Source: Streptomyces adelaidensis (GTDB taxonomy: Bacteria > Actinomycetota > Actinomycetes > Streptomycetales > Streptomycetaceae). From it: a stretch of 64,000 nt of DNA. This document shows positions 24,301 to 31,207 of the stretch, piece after piece. A model generated the notes under the pieces. That model was given only the letters and a program-made list of their open reading frames with translations. It was not told the DNA's origin and made no database searches. The translations under genes and the position numbers were made by a program. Location of the stretch: NCBI RefSeq assembly GCF_016598475.1, contig NZ_JAEMUX010000008.1, forward strand, positions 1 to 64,000, given 5' to 3'. Numbering within the stretch: the stretch's first letter is position 1; every line of letters starts with the position of its first letter.

Positions 24301-26042
24301 CTGGTGCCGAGGGTGAAGACGTCCCCGACCCGGGACTCGTACACCATCTCCTCGTCGAGCTCGCCGACGCGGCCGCCGCCCTTCTTGGGGTCGGAGCCCG
24401 CGAGGAAGACCCCGAAGAGGCCGCGGTCCGGGATCGTGCCTCCGGAGGTGACCGCGAGGCGCTGGGCGCCCGGTCGTGCCGTGACCGTGCCGGCGACGCG
24501 GTCCCACACCACGCGCGGGCGCAGCTCCGCGAAGGCGTCGGACGGATAGCGCCCGGCGAGCATGTCGAGGACGGCCGTGAACGCGGACTCGGGAAGCGCG
24601 GCGAAGGGCGCGGCGCGGCGGACGGTGGCGAGGAGGTCGTCGAACTGCCAGGCGTCCATCGACGTCATGGCGACCATCTGCTGCGCCAGTACGTCCAGGG
24701 GATTGGCGGGGACCCGCAGGGACTCGATGGAGCCGCTGCGCATCCGCTCGGTGACCACCGCCGCCTGGACCAGGTCGCCGCGGTACTTGGGGAAGACCAC
24801 GCCCGTGGAGACCGCGCCCACCTGGTGTCCCGCGCGGCCCACGCGCTGCAGGCCGGAGGCGACCGAGGGCGGCGACTCCACCTGGACGACGAGGTCCACC
24901 GCGCCCATGTCGATGCCCAGTTCGAGGCTGGAGGTGGCGACCACGGCCGGCAGCCGGCCCGCCTTGAGGTCCTCCTCGACCAGGGCGCGCTGCTCCTTGG
25001 AGACCGACCCGTGGTGGGCCCGGGCGAGGACCGGGGGCGCCCCATGGGCCGCGCCCGAGCCGCCCATCAGCTCGGCCGGGGCGTGGTGCTCGTCCAGGGG
25101 CTCGCCCGTGGCCCGCTCGTACGCGATCTCGTTGAGCCGGTTGCACAGCCGCTCCGCGAGGCGGCGGGAGTTGGCGAACACGATCGTGGAGCGGTGGGCC
25201 TGGACGAGGTCGGCGATCCGCTCCTCGACGTGCGGCCAGATCGATGGTCGTTCCGCGCCCTCGTTGCCGTCGGCGACGGGGGAGCCGCCAAGCTCGCCCA
25301 GATCCTCGACCGGCACGACCACGGAGAGGTCGAACTCCTTGCCGGAAGGGGGCTGGACGATCTCCACCAGGCGTTGCGGGGAGAGATAGCGCGCGACCTC
25401 GTCGACGGGGCGCACGGTCGCCGAGAGCCCGATCCGGCGTGCCGGCCTCGGCAGCAGCTCGTCGAGCCGCTCCAGGGACAGCGCGAGATGGGCGCCGCGC
25501 TTGGTGCCCGCCACCGCGTGCACCTCGTCCAGGATCACCGTCTCCACGCCTGTGAGCGCGTCGCGCGTGGCCGACGTCAGCATCAGGAACAGCGACTCGG
25601 GGGTGGTGATCAGGATGTCGGGCGGGCGAGTGGCCAGGGCGCGGCGCTCGGCGGGCGGGGTGTCGCCGGAGCGGATGCCGACCTTGACCTCGGGCTCGGG
25701 CAGGCCCAGGCGCACCGACTCCTGCCGGATTCCGGTCAGCGGACTGCGCAGGTTCCGCTCCACGTCCACCGCGAGGGCCTTGAACGGTGACACGTACAGC
25801 ACCCGGCAGCGCTTTTTCGGGTCGGCCGGGGGCGGGCTCGACGCCAGCCGGTCCAGCGCGGCGAGGAACGCGGCCAGCGTCTTGCCGGAGCCGGTGGGGG
25901 CGACGACCAGCACGTCCGAGCCCTCGCCGATCGCCCGCCACGCCCCCGCCTGGGCCGCGGTGGGCGCGGAGAAGGCCCCCGTGAACCAGCCGCGGGTCGC
26001 GGGGGAGAAGCCGTCGAGGGCCCGATCTGCGGAGCTGACCAT
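21354..26042 (-). CDS. lhr: Lhr: large ATP-dependent DNA helicase
   Basis: This 1,562-residue superfamily-2 helicase translocates 3' to 5' on single-stranded DNA and is linked to mutagen-induced repair in actinobacteria. Helicase motifs include Walker A APTGSGKTLAAF near residue 46, the DEVH box near 171 (VILDEVHAV), SATVRP, and the C-terminal RecA-like domain with VFANSRRLAERL and QRVGRAGHQVG. The Lhr-specific winged-helix and C-terminal domains fill the rest. Length is normal for bacterial Lhr. ATG at 26042 begins MVSSADRALDGF; a G-rich ribosome site (GGATGGGGG) is just upstream. It is divergent from the AraC regulator and leads into nei. Confidence 0.95.
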   Translation of the reverse strand: MVSSADRALDGFSPATRGWFTGAFSAPTAAQAGAWRAIGEGSDVLVVAPTGSGKTLAAFLAALDRLASSPPPADPKKRCRVLYVSPFKALAVDVERNLRSPLTGIRQESVRLGLPEPEVKVGIRSGDTPPAERRALATRPPDILITTPESLFLMLTSATRDALTGVETVILDEVHAVAGTKRGAHLALSLERLDELLPRPARRIGLSATVRPVDEVARYLSPQRLVEIVQPPSGKEFDLSVVVPVEDLGELGGSPVADGNEGAERPSIWPHVEERIADLVQAHRSTIVFANSRRLAERLCNRLNEIAYERATGEPLDEHHAPAELMGGSGAAHGAPPVLARAHHGSVSKEQRALVEEDLKAGRLPAVVATSSLELGIDMGAVDLVVQVESPPSVASGLQRVGRAGHQVGAVSTGVVFPKYRGDLVQAAVVTERMRSGSIESLRVPANPLDVLAQQMVAMTSMDAWQFDDLLATVRRAAPFAALPESAFTAVLDMLAGRYPSDAFAELRPRVVWDRVAGTVTARPGAQRLAVTSGGTIPDRGLFGVFLAGSDPKKGGGRVGELDEEMVYESRVGDVFTLGTSSWRIEDITRDQVLVSPAPGVPGRLPFWKGDQLGRPLELGRAVGAFLREVGSLTREDARPRLLAAGLDAWAADNVLSYLAEQREACGHIPDDRTIVVERFRDELGDWRVVVHSPFGAQVHAPWALALGARLSERYGMDAQVMHADDGIVLRLPDADLMGLDLLDQEPMKPGAPFGTAGDAEQAPVGAADIAFDKGEVDQLVTDQVGGSALFASRFRECAARALLLPRRNPGKRTPLWQQRQRAAQLLQVASEFGSFPIVLEAVRECLQDVFDVPGLTELMGDIESRKVRLVEVTTPEPSPFARSLLFGYVAQFLYEGDSPLAERRAAALSLDSRLLAELLGQAELRELLDAEVLVELEQELQWRTEDRRVKDVEGVADLFRLLGPLTDAELAERGAEPQWARELAGARRAIRVRIAGTDHWAAIEDAGRLRDALGTALPVGVPEAFTEPVKDPLGDLLARYARTHGPFTSATAAARFGLGVAVTDGALHRLAANGRVVQGEFHPAGIGQEWCDAAVLRRLRRRSLAALRHELEPVPPAALAQFLPQWQHVGGGHGLRGIDGLVRAIEQLQGASVPASALEKLVLPSRVAHYSPAMLDELTAAGEVVWAGAGALPGKDGWVSLYLADTAPLLLPPPHPLEPTALHQSVLDTLAGGYGLFFRQIADQVRATTHPDVTDPQLADAVWDLAWSGRLTNDTLAPMRSLLGSGRTAGSTAHRAKRTVPRGRYGSLTAAARPQSRTGPPTVAGRWSLLAGHEPDPTVRAHALARTLLDRHGVVTRGAVAAEGVEGGFSATYRVLSVFEESGQARRGYVVEGLGAAQFAMDGAVDRLRAVANARDRGEPRPSPGSNGFPAPPRPVILAAADPANAYGAALPWPEPPTEAGHKPGRKAGSLVVLVDGELALYMERGGKTLLAWPTDQDGSPLDDPRLSPAAEALATSAHAGSLGTVTVERVNGASALTSPYGPLLEGAGFIATPRGLRIRA

Positions 26043-26162
26043 GCCCCCATCCTGCACCCGCCCACTGACAACGGCCCGGACCTGCGGAAACGGCCCGGAC
26101 GGCAGCCCCGGCAGCCGCCCGGACGGCCGCTCGTACGGTGACGCGCGACGCAGAATGGGGGC

Positions 26163-26993
26163 ATGACGGGTTCGGTGGAGCGGGCGAGGCACTGGAGTTA
26201 CGAGGAGCTGCCCGGGGTCGACCTGCTGCGGGCGAGCTATGTCGAGAAGAAGTTCGTACGGCACACCCACGAGAACTTCGTGATCGCGGCGATCACCGAC
26301 GGCGTCGAGGTCTTCCACCACGGCGGCGCCGACCGGTACGCGGGCCCGGGCGCGCTGGCCCTGGTCAACCCCGACACCCCGCACACGGGCCGGGCGGGCG
26401 TGCCCGAGGGCTGGCGCTACGGCGCTGTCTACCCGTCGCCGGACGTGGTGGCCGAGATCGCCGCCGAGACCACCACGATCCGCGGCACCCCCGGCTTCAC
26501 CAGCCCCGTACTCGTGGATCCGTACGCCGCGTACCTCGTCCACCAGGTACTGCGGGCCGCGGACGAGGGCAACGCGCTCGCCGCGGACACCCTGCTACGG
26601 GTCGCCGTGACCCGGCTGCTGCGCCTTAACGGCGGGCCCCAGCCCCAGCGCGCGGTCCGCACGGCCGGCGCCCCCGTCGCGGCACGCGCGCGTGCCGTGC
26701 TCCAGGACCGGATGACCGACCCGCCGACCCTCGAACGGCTCGCCGCCGATCTCGGCACCAGCCCCTTCGCCCTGCTGCGGGCCTTCCGCAGGGCCTACGG
26801 CATGCCGCCGCACGCCTGGCTGACCGATGCCCGCGTCCGCCGGGCCCGGGGCCTGCTCGACGCGGGCACGGCTCCCGCGGAGGCCGCCGTCGCGGTCGGC
26901 TTCACCGACCAGCCGCACCTCAACCGCCACTTCAGCCGGATCGTGGGCGTGCCGCCGGGCGCGTACCAGCGCGAACGCGCGGGCAACCGCTGA
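26163..26993 (+). CDS. AraC-family regulator, probably of azlCD
   Basis: This 276-residue regulator has an N-terminal cupin-type ligand domain (HTHENFVIAAITDGVEVFHH and NPDTPHTG, residues 30-80). Its C-terminal double helix-turn-helix at about 175-270 contains LAADLGTSPFALLRAFRRAY and VGFTDQPHLNRHFSRIVGV. This layout is typical of AraC proteins that pair with LysE or AzlC exporters. It lies 100 nt upstream of azlC in the same direction, so it probably controls azlCD in response to an amino acid; the effector is inferred. It is divergent from lhr across 120 nt. Confidence 0.88.
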   Translation: MTGSVERARHWSYEELPGVDLLRASYVEKKFVRHTHENFVIAAITDGVEVFHHGGADRYAGPGALALVNPDTPHTGRAGVPEGWRYGAVYPSPDVVAEIAAETTTIRGTPGFTSPVLVDPYAAYLVHQVLRAADEGNALAADTLLRVAVTRLLRLNGGPQPQRAVRTAGAPVAARARAVLQDRMTDPPTLERLAADLGTSPFALLRAFRRAYGMPPHAWLTDARVRRARGLLDAGTAPAEAAVAVGFTDQPHLNRHFSRIVGVPPGAYQRERAGNR

Positions 26994-27093
26994 CCGCGCG
27001 AGCGGAGGGGGTGACGTACGTGAGCGTCGGGGCGGCGGGCGCGTGCAAGAACGTACAAGACCCACCAGGGCGGCTGCTCCTACCGTCCGGGGT

Positions 27094-27891
27094 GTGGCAG
27101 AACAGACAGCTCTCGCAGAGCCGCACGACGCAGGTGGCGCCAAACCCGACCGGGCCGTCGTCCAGGACGCCCTGGGCGTAGGGATCGCCGTCGGACTCTC
27201 CGGGTTCGCCTTCGGGGTGACCTCGGCCGGCGGCGGGCTGAGCCTGCCGCAGACCTGTGCGCTGAGCCTCCTGGTGTTCACCGGCGCCTCCCAGTTCGCC
27301 CTGGTGGGCGCGCTCGCCGCCGGCGGCAACCCGTTCACGGCGGCCGCCGGGGCCTTCTTCCTGGGGGTGCGCAACGCGTTCTACGGGCTGCGTCTGTCGC
27401 AGGTACTGGCCCTCCCGCGCGCGGTGCGGCCGTTCGCCGCCCAGTGGATCATCGACGAGACCACGGCCGTCACCCTCGCCCAGCCCACGCGCCGCGCCGC
27501 CCGCATCGGCTTCACCGTCACCGGGCTCGCCCTCTACGTGCTGTGGAACCTCACCACACTGCTCGGTGCGCTCGGCGCCGAGGCCATCGGCGACACCGAG
27601 GCCTGGGGGCTCGACGCGGCCGGCCCCGCAGTCTTCCTGGCGCTGCTCGCACCGATGCTGAGGACCACCGGCGAGCGGGCCGTGGCCGGCATCGCCGTCG
27701 TCCTGGGGCTCGGCCTGCTGCCCGTCCTGCCCACCGGGGTCCCGGTCCTGGTGGCCGCGCTGGCCGCCCCGGTCGTGCTCTGGGCGGAGGGACGACGGAG
27801 GGCCGACCGCCAACCGGACGGCCGGCTGGAGGATCAACGGGACGGGGGGCGGGACGACCGACGGGGTGGCCGGCAGGGGGAGGGCCGATGA
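27094..27891 (+). CDS. azlC: AzlC-type branched-chain amino-acid exporter subunit
   Basis: This 265-residue integral membrane protein is the large subunit of the AzlCD exporter family. It has FAFGVTSAGGG, LLVFTGASQFALVGALAAGG and FFLGVRNAFYGLRLS, the conserved AzlC blocks, with about seven hydrophobic segments. The last 25 residues are charged (Arg/Asp/Gly-rich). The family exports branched-chain amino acids or analogues such as azaleucine; the actual substrate here is unproven. GTG at 27094 begins VAEQTALAEPH. The stop overlaps the azlD ATG by 4 nt, so the pair is translationally coupled. Confidence 0.9.
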   Translation: MAEQTALAEPHDAGGAKPDRAVVQDALGVGIAVGLSGFAFGVTSAGGGLSLPQTCALSLLVFTGASQFALVGALAAGGNPFTAAAGAFFLGVRNAFYGLRLSQVLALPRAVRPFAAQWIIDETTAVTLAQPTRRAARIGFTVTGLALYVLWNLTTLLGALGAEAIGDTEAWGLDAAGPAVFLALLAPMLRTTGERAVAGIAVVLGLGLLPVLPTGVPVLVAALAAPVVLWAEGRRRADRQPDGRLEDQRDGGRDDRRGGRQGEGR

Positions 27892-28196
27892 ACGTCTGGA
27901 TCGCGATCCTGGCGACGGCCGTCGGCTGCTACGCCGTCAAGCTCATCGGCCTGCTGGTCCCCACGGGTGTTCTGGAACGGCCACTCGTCCAGCGCCTGGC
28001 CGCCCTGCTGCCCGTGGCCCTCCTCGCCGCCCTCACGGCCCAGCAGACCTTCGCCGACGGGCAGGTCCTCGTACTGGACGCGCGGGCCTCGGGGCTTGCC
28101 GCAGCCGCCGTCGCGCTGCTGCTGCGCGCCCCCTTCCTGCTCGTCGTGGCGGCGGCGGTGATCGTGACGGCGGGGGTGCGGGCGATGACGGGGTGA
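27888..28196 (+). CDS. azlD: AzlD-type small exporter subunit
   Basis: This 102-residue hydrophobic protein has about four short helices and is the usual AzlD length. Its start MNVWIAILATAVGCYAVKLI and the internal ALLPVALLAALTAQQTF block match the family. It forms the transporter with AzlC, whose stop codon it overlaps (ATGA). The gene converges on the toroid-like gene that ends at 28289. Confidence 0.9.
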   Translation: MNVWIAILATAVGCYAVKLIGLLVPTGVLERPLVQRLAALLPVALLAALTAQQTFADGQVLVLDARASGLAAAAVALLLRAPFLLVVAAAVIVTAGVRAMTG

Positions 28197-28288
28197 CGCG
28201 CCGCGGTGCATGTACGCGCGCGTGCACGCGTGTTCGTGCGTAGCCGGCACCGGGCGGCCGGGCAGCCAGTCAGTCGGGCAGCCGTCGG

Positions 28289-29233
28289 TCAGCCGATCGA
28301 CCGCCCGTACGCCCGCAGCGTGCGCAGCGCCTCGATCGTCACGATCGGACAGCTCTCCATGGCGGTGCTCGGGGCCCACTGCCGCCAGCGGATCGGCCAG
28401 CCGCCGTCCGCCGTCTGTTCGCTCGCGAGGAAGTCCAGGGAGCGGCCCATCTCCTCGTCGGTGAACCACGCGCGCGCGAGCGACTCCGGAGTGCGGGCGA
28501 AGTCGTGCGGGTAGTGGTGCTCGCCGGGCGCGTAACCGTCGGACACCGGGTACTCGGCCGGACGCTCCGGATCCAGCGTGGCGAGCCGGTGTTCGCGCAC
28601 GAGGCGGCCCAGCCGGTCGGCGACCGCCTGGGCGCGCGGGCGGTCGGGCACCGACTCCAGGAACGTCACGGCGGCGTGGATCTCGTAGGGGTGCGATTTC
28701 TCCAGGGACTCGACCGCACGCCAGCAGAAGTCGGTGGCCCGGAACAGCCACGCGTGCCACACCTGGTTGCGGTGCAGCAGGCCCACCACGGGCCCGGTGG
28801 CCAGCAGATCACTGGGCGGGTCGTCGACGATCGGCACGAACGGGGCCACCGGATAGCCGCGCTGGCTGGGATGCACCGCGGGCAGGGCGCCGTCCGGGCC
28901 CGACACCGAGGTCAGATAGCGGCACACGCGTTCCACCCGCTGCCCGCCGCAGCGCCCGATCGAGTCCAGGACCCGCAGCGCGTGCCCGGTGTGCAGCGGC
29001 TGGCTCACGGGCCCGCGCAGATCGGGTTCGAGCGCGTGCCCGTATCCCTCGTCGGCGTTGCGATAGGCGGCGAGCGCGGTCTCCACCGCGTCGGCGCTCC
29101 CGTCCAGGAAGTGGTAGGCGAAGCGGCGCTGCTCCAGCACCCGCGCGGTCAGCCAGACGAACTGCTCGGCGCGGGCGAGCGGGTTGGGCTCGGGGGACGA
29201 CGAGGGGAGGGGGGATGCTCCGGTTTCGGACAT
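28289..29233 (-). CDS. Conserved protein with alpha/alpha-toroid (prenyltransferase-like) repeats
   Basis: This 314-residue, probably cytoplasmic protein has no signal peptide. The C-terminal SEQTADGGWPIRWRQW motif and an internal SGPDGALP segment resemble the QW-type repeats of squalene-cyclase/prenyltransferase toroids. Helical spacing (DEGYGHALEPDLRG, LLHRNQVWHAWLFRATDFCW) fits the same fold. The catalytic DxDD motif of cyclases is absent, so it is not a usual terpene cyclase. The function is unknown. ATG at 29233 is used. The gene stands alone, divergent from the DUF3046 gene by 79 nt. Confidence 0.75.
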   Translation of the reverse strand: MSETGASPLPSSSPEPNPLARAEQFVWLTARVLEQRRFAYHFLDGSADAVETALAAYRNADEGYGHALEPDLRGPVSQPLHTGHALRVLDSIGRCGGQRVERVCRYLTSVSGPDGALPAVHPSQRGYPVAPFVPIVDDPPSDLLATGPVVGLLHRNQVWHAWLFRATDFCWRAVESLEKSHPYEIHAAVTFLESVPDRPRAQAVADRLGRLVREHRLATLDPERPAEYPVSDGYAPGEHHYPHDFARTPESLARAWFTDEEMGRSLDFLASEQTADGGWPIRWRQWAPSTAMESCPIVTIEALRTLRAYGRSIG

Positions 29234-29312
29234 GGGTCAGACCGTAGGGCGGAAAGCGGTCTCGGCAGGCCGTCCTGGCTCGGCCCACCCCCTGGGGCGG
29301 GATACTGGAGTC

Positions 29313-29507
29313 ATGCGGTTGACGGTCTTCTGGCAGCGGATGGCGGATCACTTCGGTGAGGGGTACGCCGACACCTTCGCGCGCGATCACGTGATGTCCG
29401 GACTCGGCGGGCGCACGGTGCACGAGGCACTGGACGCCGGCTGGGAGGCCAAGGACGTGTGGCGCGTGGTGTGCGCGACCGTGGGCGTTCCGGCCGAAAA
29501 CCGCTGA
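29313..29507 (+). CDS. DUF3046 family small protein
   Basis: This 64-residue protein begins MRLTVFWQRMADHFGEGYAD and contains GLGGRTVHEALDAGWEAKDVWR, matching the actinobacterial DUF3046 family, whose function is unknown. The family is usually found just upstream of recA in actinobacteria, as here. GGAG lies a few nucleotides before the ATG. The chain is acidic/aromatic with no membrane segment. Confidence 0.85.
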   Translation: MRLTVFWQRMADHFGEGYADTFARDHVMSGLGGRTVHEALDAGWEAKDVWRVVCATVGVPAENR

Positions 29508-29601
29508 TTTCCCAGGGACTTCACCGGGTGGCCGTCGGTCGTTGCACCAGAAGATCCGGGGGCGGCGACCGATTGTCGGTGGCGTGGGCGAAACTTGGTC
29601 C

Positions 29602-30978
29602 GTGGCCCCCACAGACGAGACCGCGCAGCACGAGCCTCAGGCATCCCCGTCCGGCACGGCACCGCCCACCCGGCCACCGGTCGGCCCCGGCGCCCCGCCG
29701 AGCGACCGCATGCCTCGCTGGCTGCCGCGCGCGATGGTGCTGGCGCTCTCCCTCGTCGCCGTCTTCCAACTGGGCAGCTGGGCCTTCCACCAGATCATCG
29801 GCCTGCTGATCAACATCCTCATCGCGTTCTTCCTGGCGCTCGCCATCGAGCCCGCGGTGAGCTGGATGGCCTCGAAGGGCCTGCGCAGGGGCTTCGCGAC
29901 CTTCCTGGTCTTCCTGATCACACTGATCGGGGCCGCCGGGTTCGTCACGCTGCTCGGCTCGATGCTCGCCGGCCAGATCATCAAAATGGTCGAAGACTTC
30001 CCGGCGTACCTCGACTCCGTCATCAGCTGGATCAACACCTCCTTCCACACCGAACTCAAGCGAGTGGACATCCAGGAGGGGCTGCTCCGCTCCGACTGGC
30101 TGCAGAAGTACGTGCAGAACAGCGCCACGGGCGTCCTCGACGTCTCGGGGCAGGTCCTGGGCGGCCTCTTCCAACTGCTGACGATCGCGCTGTTCTCGTT
30201 CTACTTCGCCGCCGACGGCCCCCGGCTGCGGCGCGCGCTGTGTTCCGTACTGCCGCCCGCCAAGCAGGCCGAGGTGCTGCGCGCGTGGGAGATCGCCGTC
30301 GACAAGACCGGCGGCTATCTGTACTCGCGCGGCCTGATGGCGCTGATCTCCGGCATAGCGCACTACGTCCTGCTGGAGTACCTGGACGTGCCCTACGCGC
30401 CCGCGCTCGCGGTCTGGGTCGGTCTGGTCTCGCAGTTCATCCCCACCATCGGCACCTATCTCGCGGGTGCCCTGCCGATGCTGATCGCCTTCACGGTCAA
30501 CCCCTGGTACGCGCTGTGGGTCCTGGTCTTCGTGGTCATCTACCAGCAGTTCGAGAACTATGTGCTGCAGCCCAAGCTGACCGCCAAGACCGTGGACATC
30601 CACCCGGCCGTCGCCTTCGGATCGGTCGTCGCGGGCACCGCGCTCCTCGGCGCCGTCGGCGCGCTCATCGCCATCCCCGCCATCGCCACCCTGCAGGCCT
30701 TCCTCGGGGCGTACGTGAAGCGGTACGACGTCACGGACGACCCCCGGGTGCACGGGCACCGCAGACGCGGCTCGGGCAACCTCCTCGACCGGCTGCGGAA
30801 GCGGCCGCACGAGGCACGGGAGGACGGCGGGAGCGAGGGTGACGTCCTCACGCGCGTGCGTGAGCGGCTGGAGCGGAGGCTGAGCCGGAGGCGGGGCGCG
30901 GGGGCCGAGGGCGGTGGCGGGTCCGAAGAGGGCGCCGGGCCCGGAGGGGACGCCGGGCCCGAGGACGGCTCCTCGTAG
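29602..30978 (+). CDS. AI-2E family transporter (YdbI/PerM-like permease)
   Basis: This 458-residue membrane protein is of the AI-2E/PerM family. About eight helices are visible. ALAIEPAVSWMASKGLRRGFA near the start of the core, the GLVSQFIPTIGTYLAGALPMLIAF block and YQQFENYVLQPKLTAKTVDIHP are diagnostic. The family includes putative exporters of small molecules and Na+/H+ antiporters, so the substrate cannot be named. The N-terminus is Pro/Thr-rich and the last 95 residues are charged, then Gly/Glu-rich, both probably cytoplasmic. The start is uncertain: GTG at 29602 has only a weak ribosome site and TTG at 29542 is in frame. Confidence 0.85.
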   Translation: MAPTDETAQHEPQASPSGTAPPTRPPVGPGAPPSDRMPRWLPRAMVLALSLVAVFQLGSWAFHQIIGLLINILIAFFLALAIEPAVSWMASKGLRRGFATFLVFLITLIGAAGFVTLLGSMLAGQIIKMVEDFPAYLDSVISWINTSFHTELKRVDIQEGLLRSDWLQKYVQNSATGVLDVSGQVLGGLFQLLTIALFSFYFAADGPRLRRALCSVLPPAKQAEVLRAWEIAVDKTGGYLYSRGLMALISGIAHYVLLEYLDVPYAPALAVWVGLVSQFIPTIGTYLAGALPMLIAFTVNPWYALWVLVFVVIYQQFENYVLQPKLTAKTVDIHPAVAFGSVVAGTALLGAVGALIAIPAIATLQAFLGAYVKRYDVTDDPRVHGHRRRGSGNLLDRLRKRPHEAREDGGSEGDVLTRVRERLERRLSRRRGAGAEGGGGSEEGAGPGGDAGPEDGSS

Positions 30979-31018
30979 GCGGCTGTCGCCGTAGCCCCCG
31001 GATGCCGCGTGGTGTCGC

Positions 31019-31051
31019 TTGACACTAAAATCGAACATCCATTCTTATGGA
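31019..31051 (+). promoter_or_regulatory. recA promoter with LexA/SOS box
   Basis: TTGACA at 31019-31024 is a perfect -35 element. An SOS box, TCGAAC-N4-ATTCTT (31031-31046), lies downstream. Its core GAAC-N4-ATTC differs by one base from the Gram-positive/actinobacterial LexA consensus GAAC-N4-GTTC. I could not fix the -10 element with certainty. LexA bound here would block recA until DNA damage. Confidence 0.75.
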
Positions 31052-31207
31052 GGCTCCGGCGAGGCTCTCGACGGGAGTTCGACAGGGTTTTCGTGGAGAA
31101 GTGCCCGAGTTATCCACAGGCCGGGCGGCCGTCGAGGCCCATTGTCAGTGGCAGGCGTTAGCGTCTTTCACGTGAAGCGATCGACTCAAGCAAATCGGGT
31201 GGAACCC

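Noticed and set aside
21654..25790. A 1,378-codon open frame on the plus strand opposite lhr
   Set aside because: lhr shows all helicase motifs on the other strand. The antisense frame is low-complexity with no recognisable domain.
28205..28227. GTGCA...TGCAC inverted repeat between azlD and the convergent gene
   Set aside because: The stem is only 5 bp with a 12-nt loop in a CG-alternating stretch, too weak to call a terminator.
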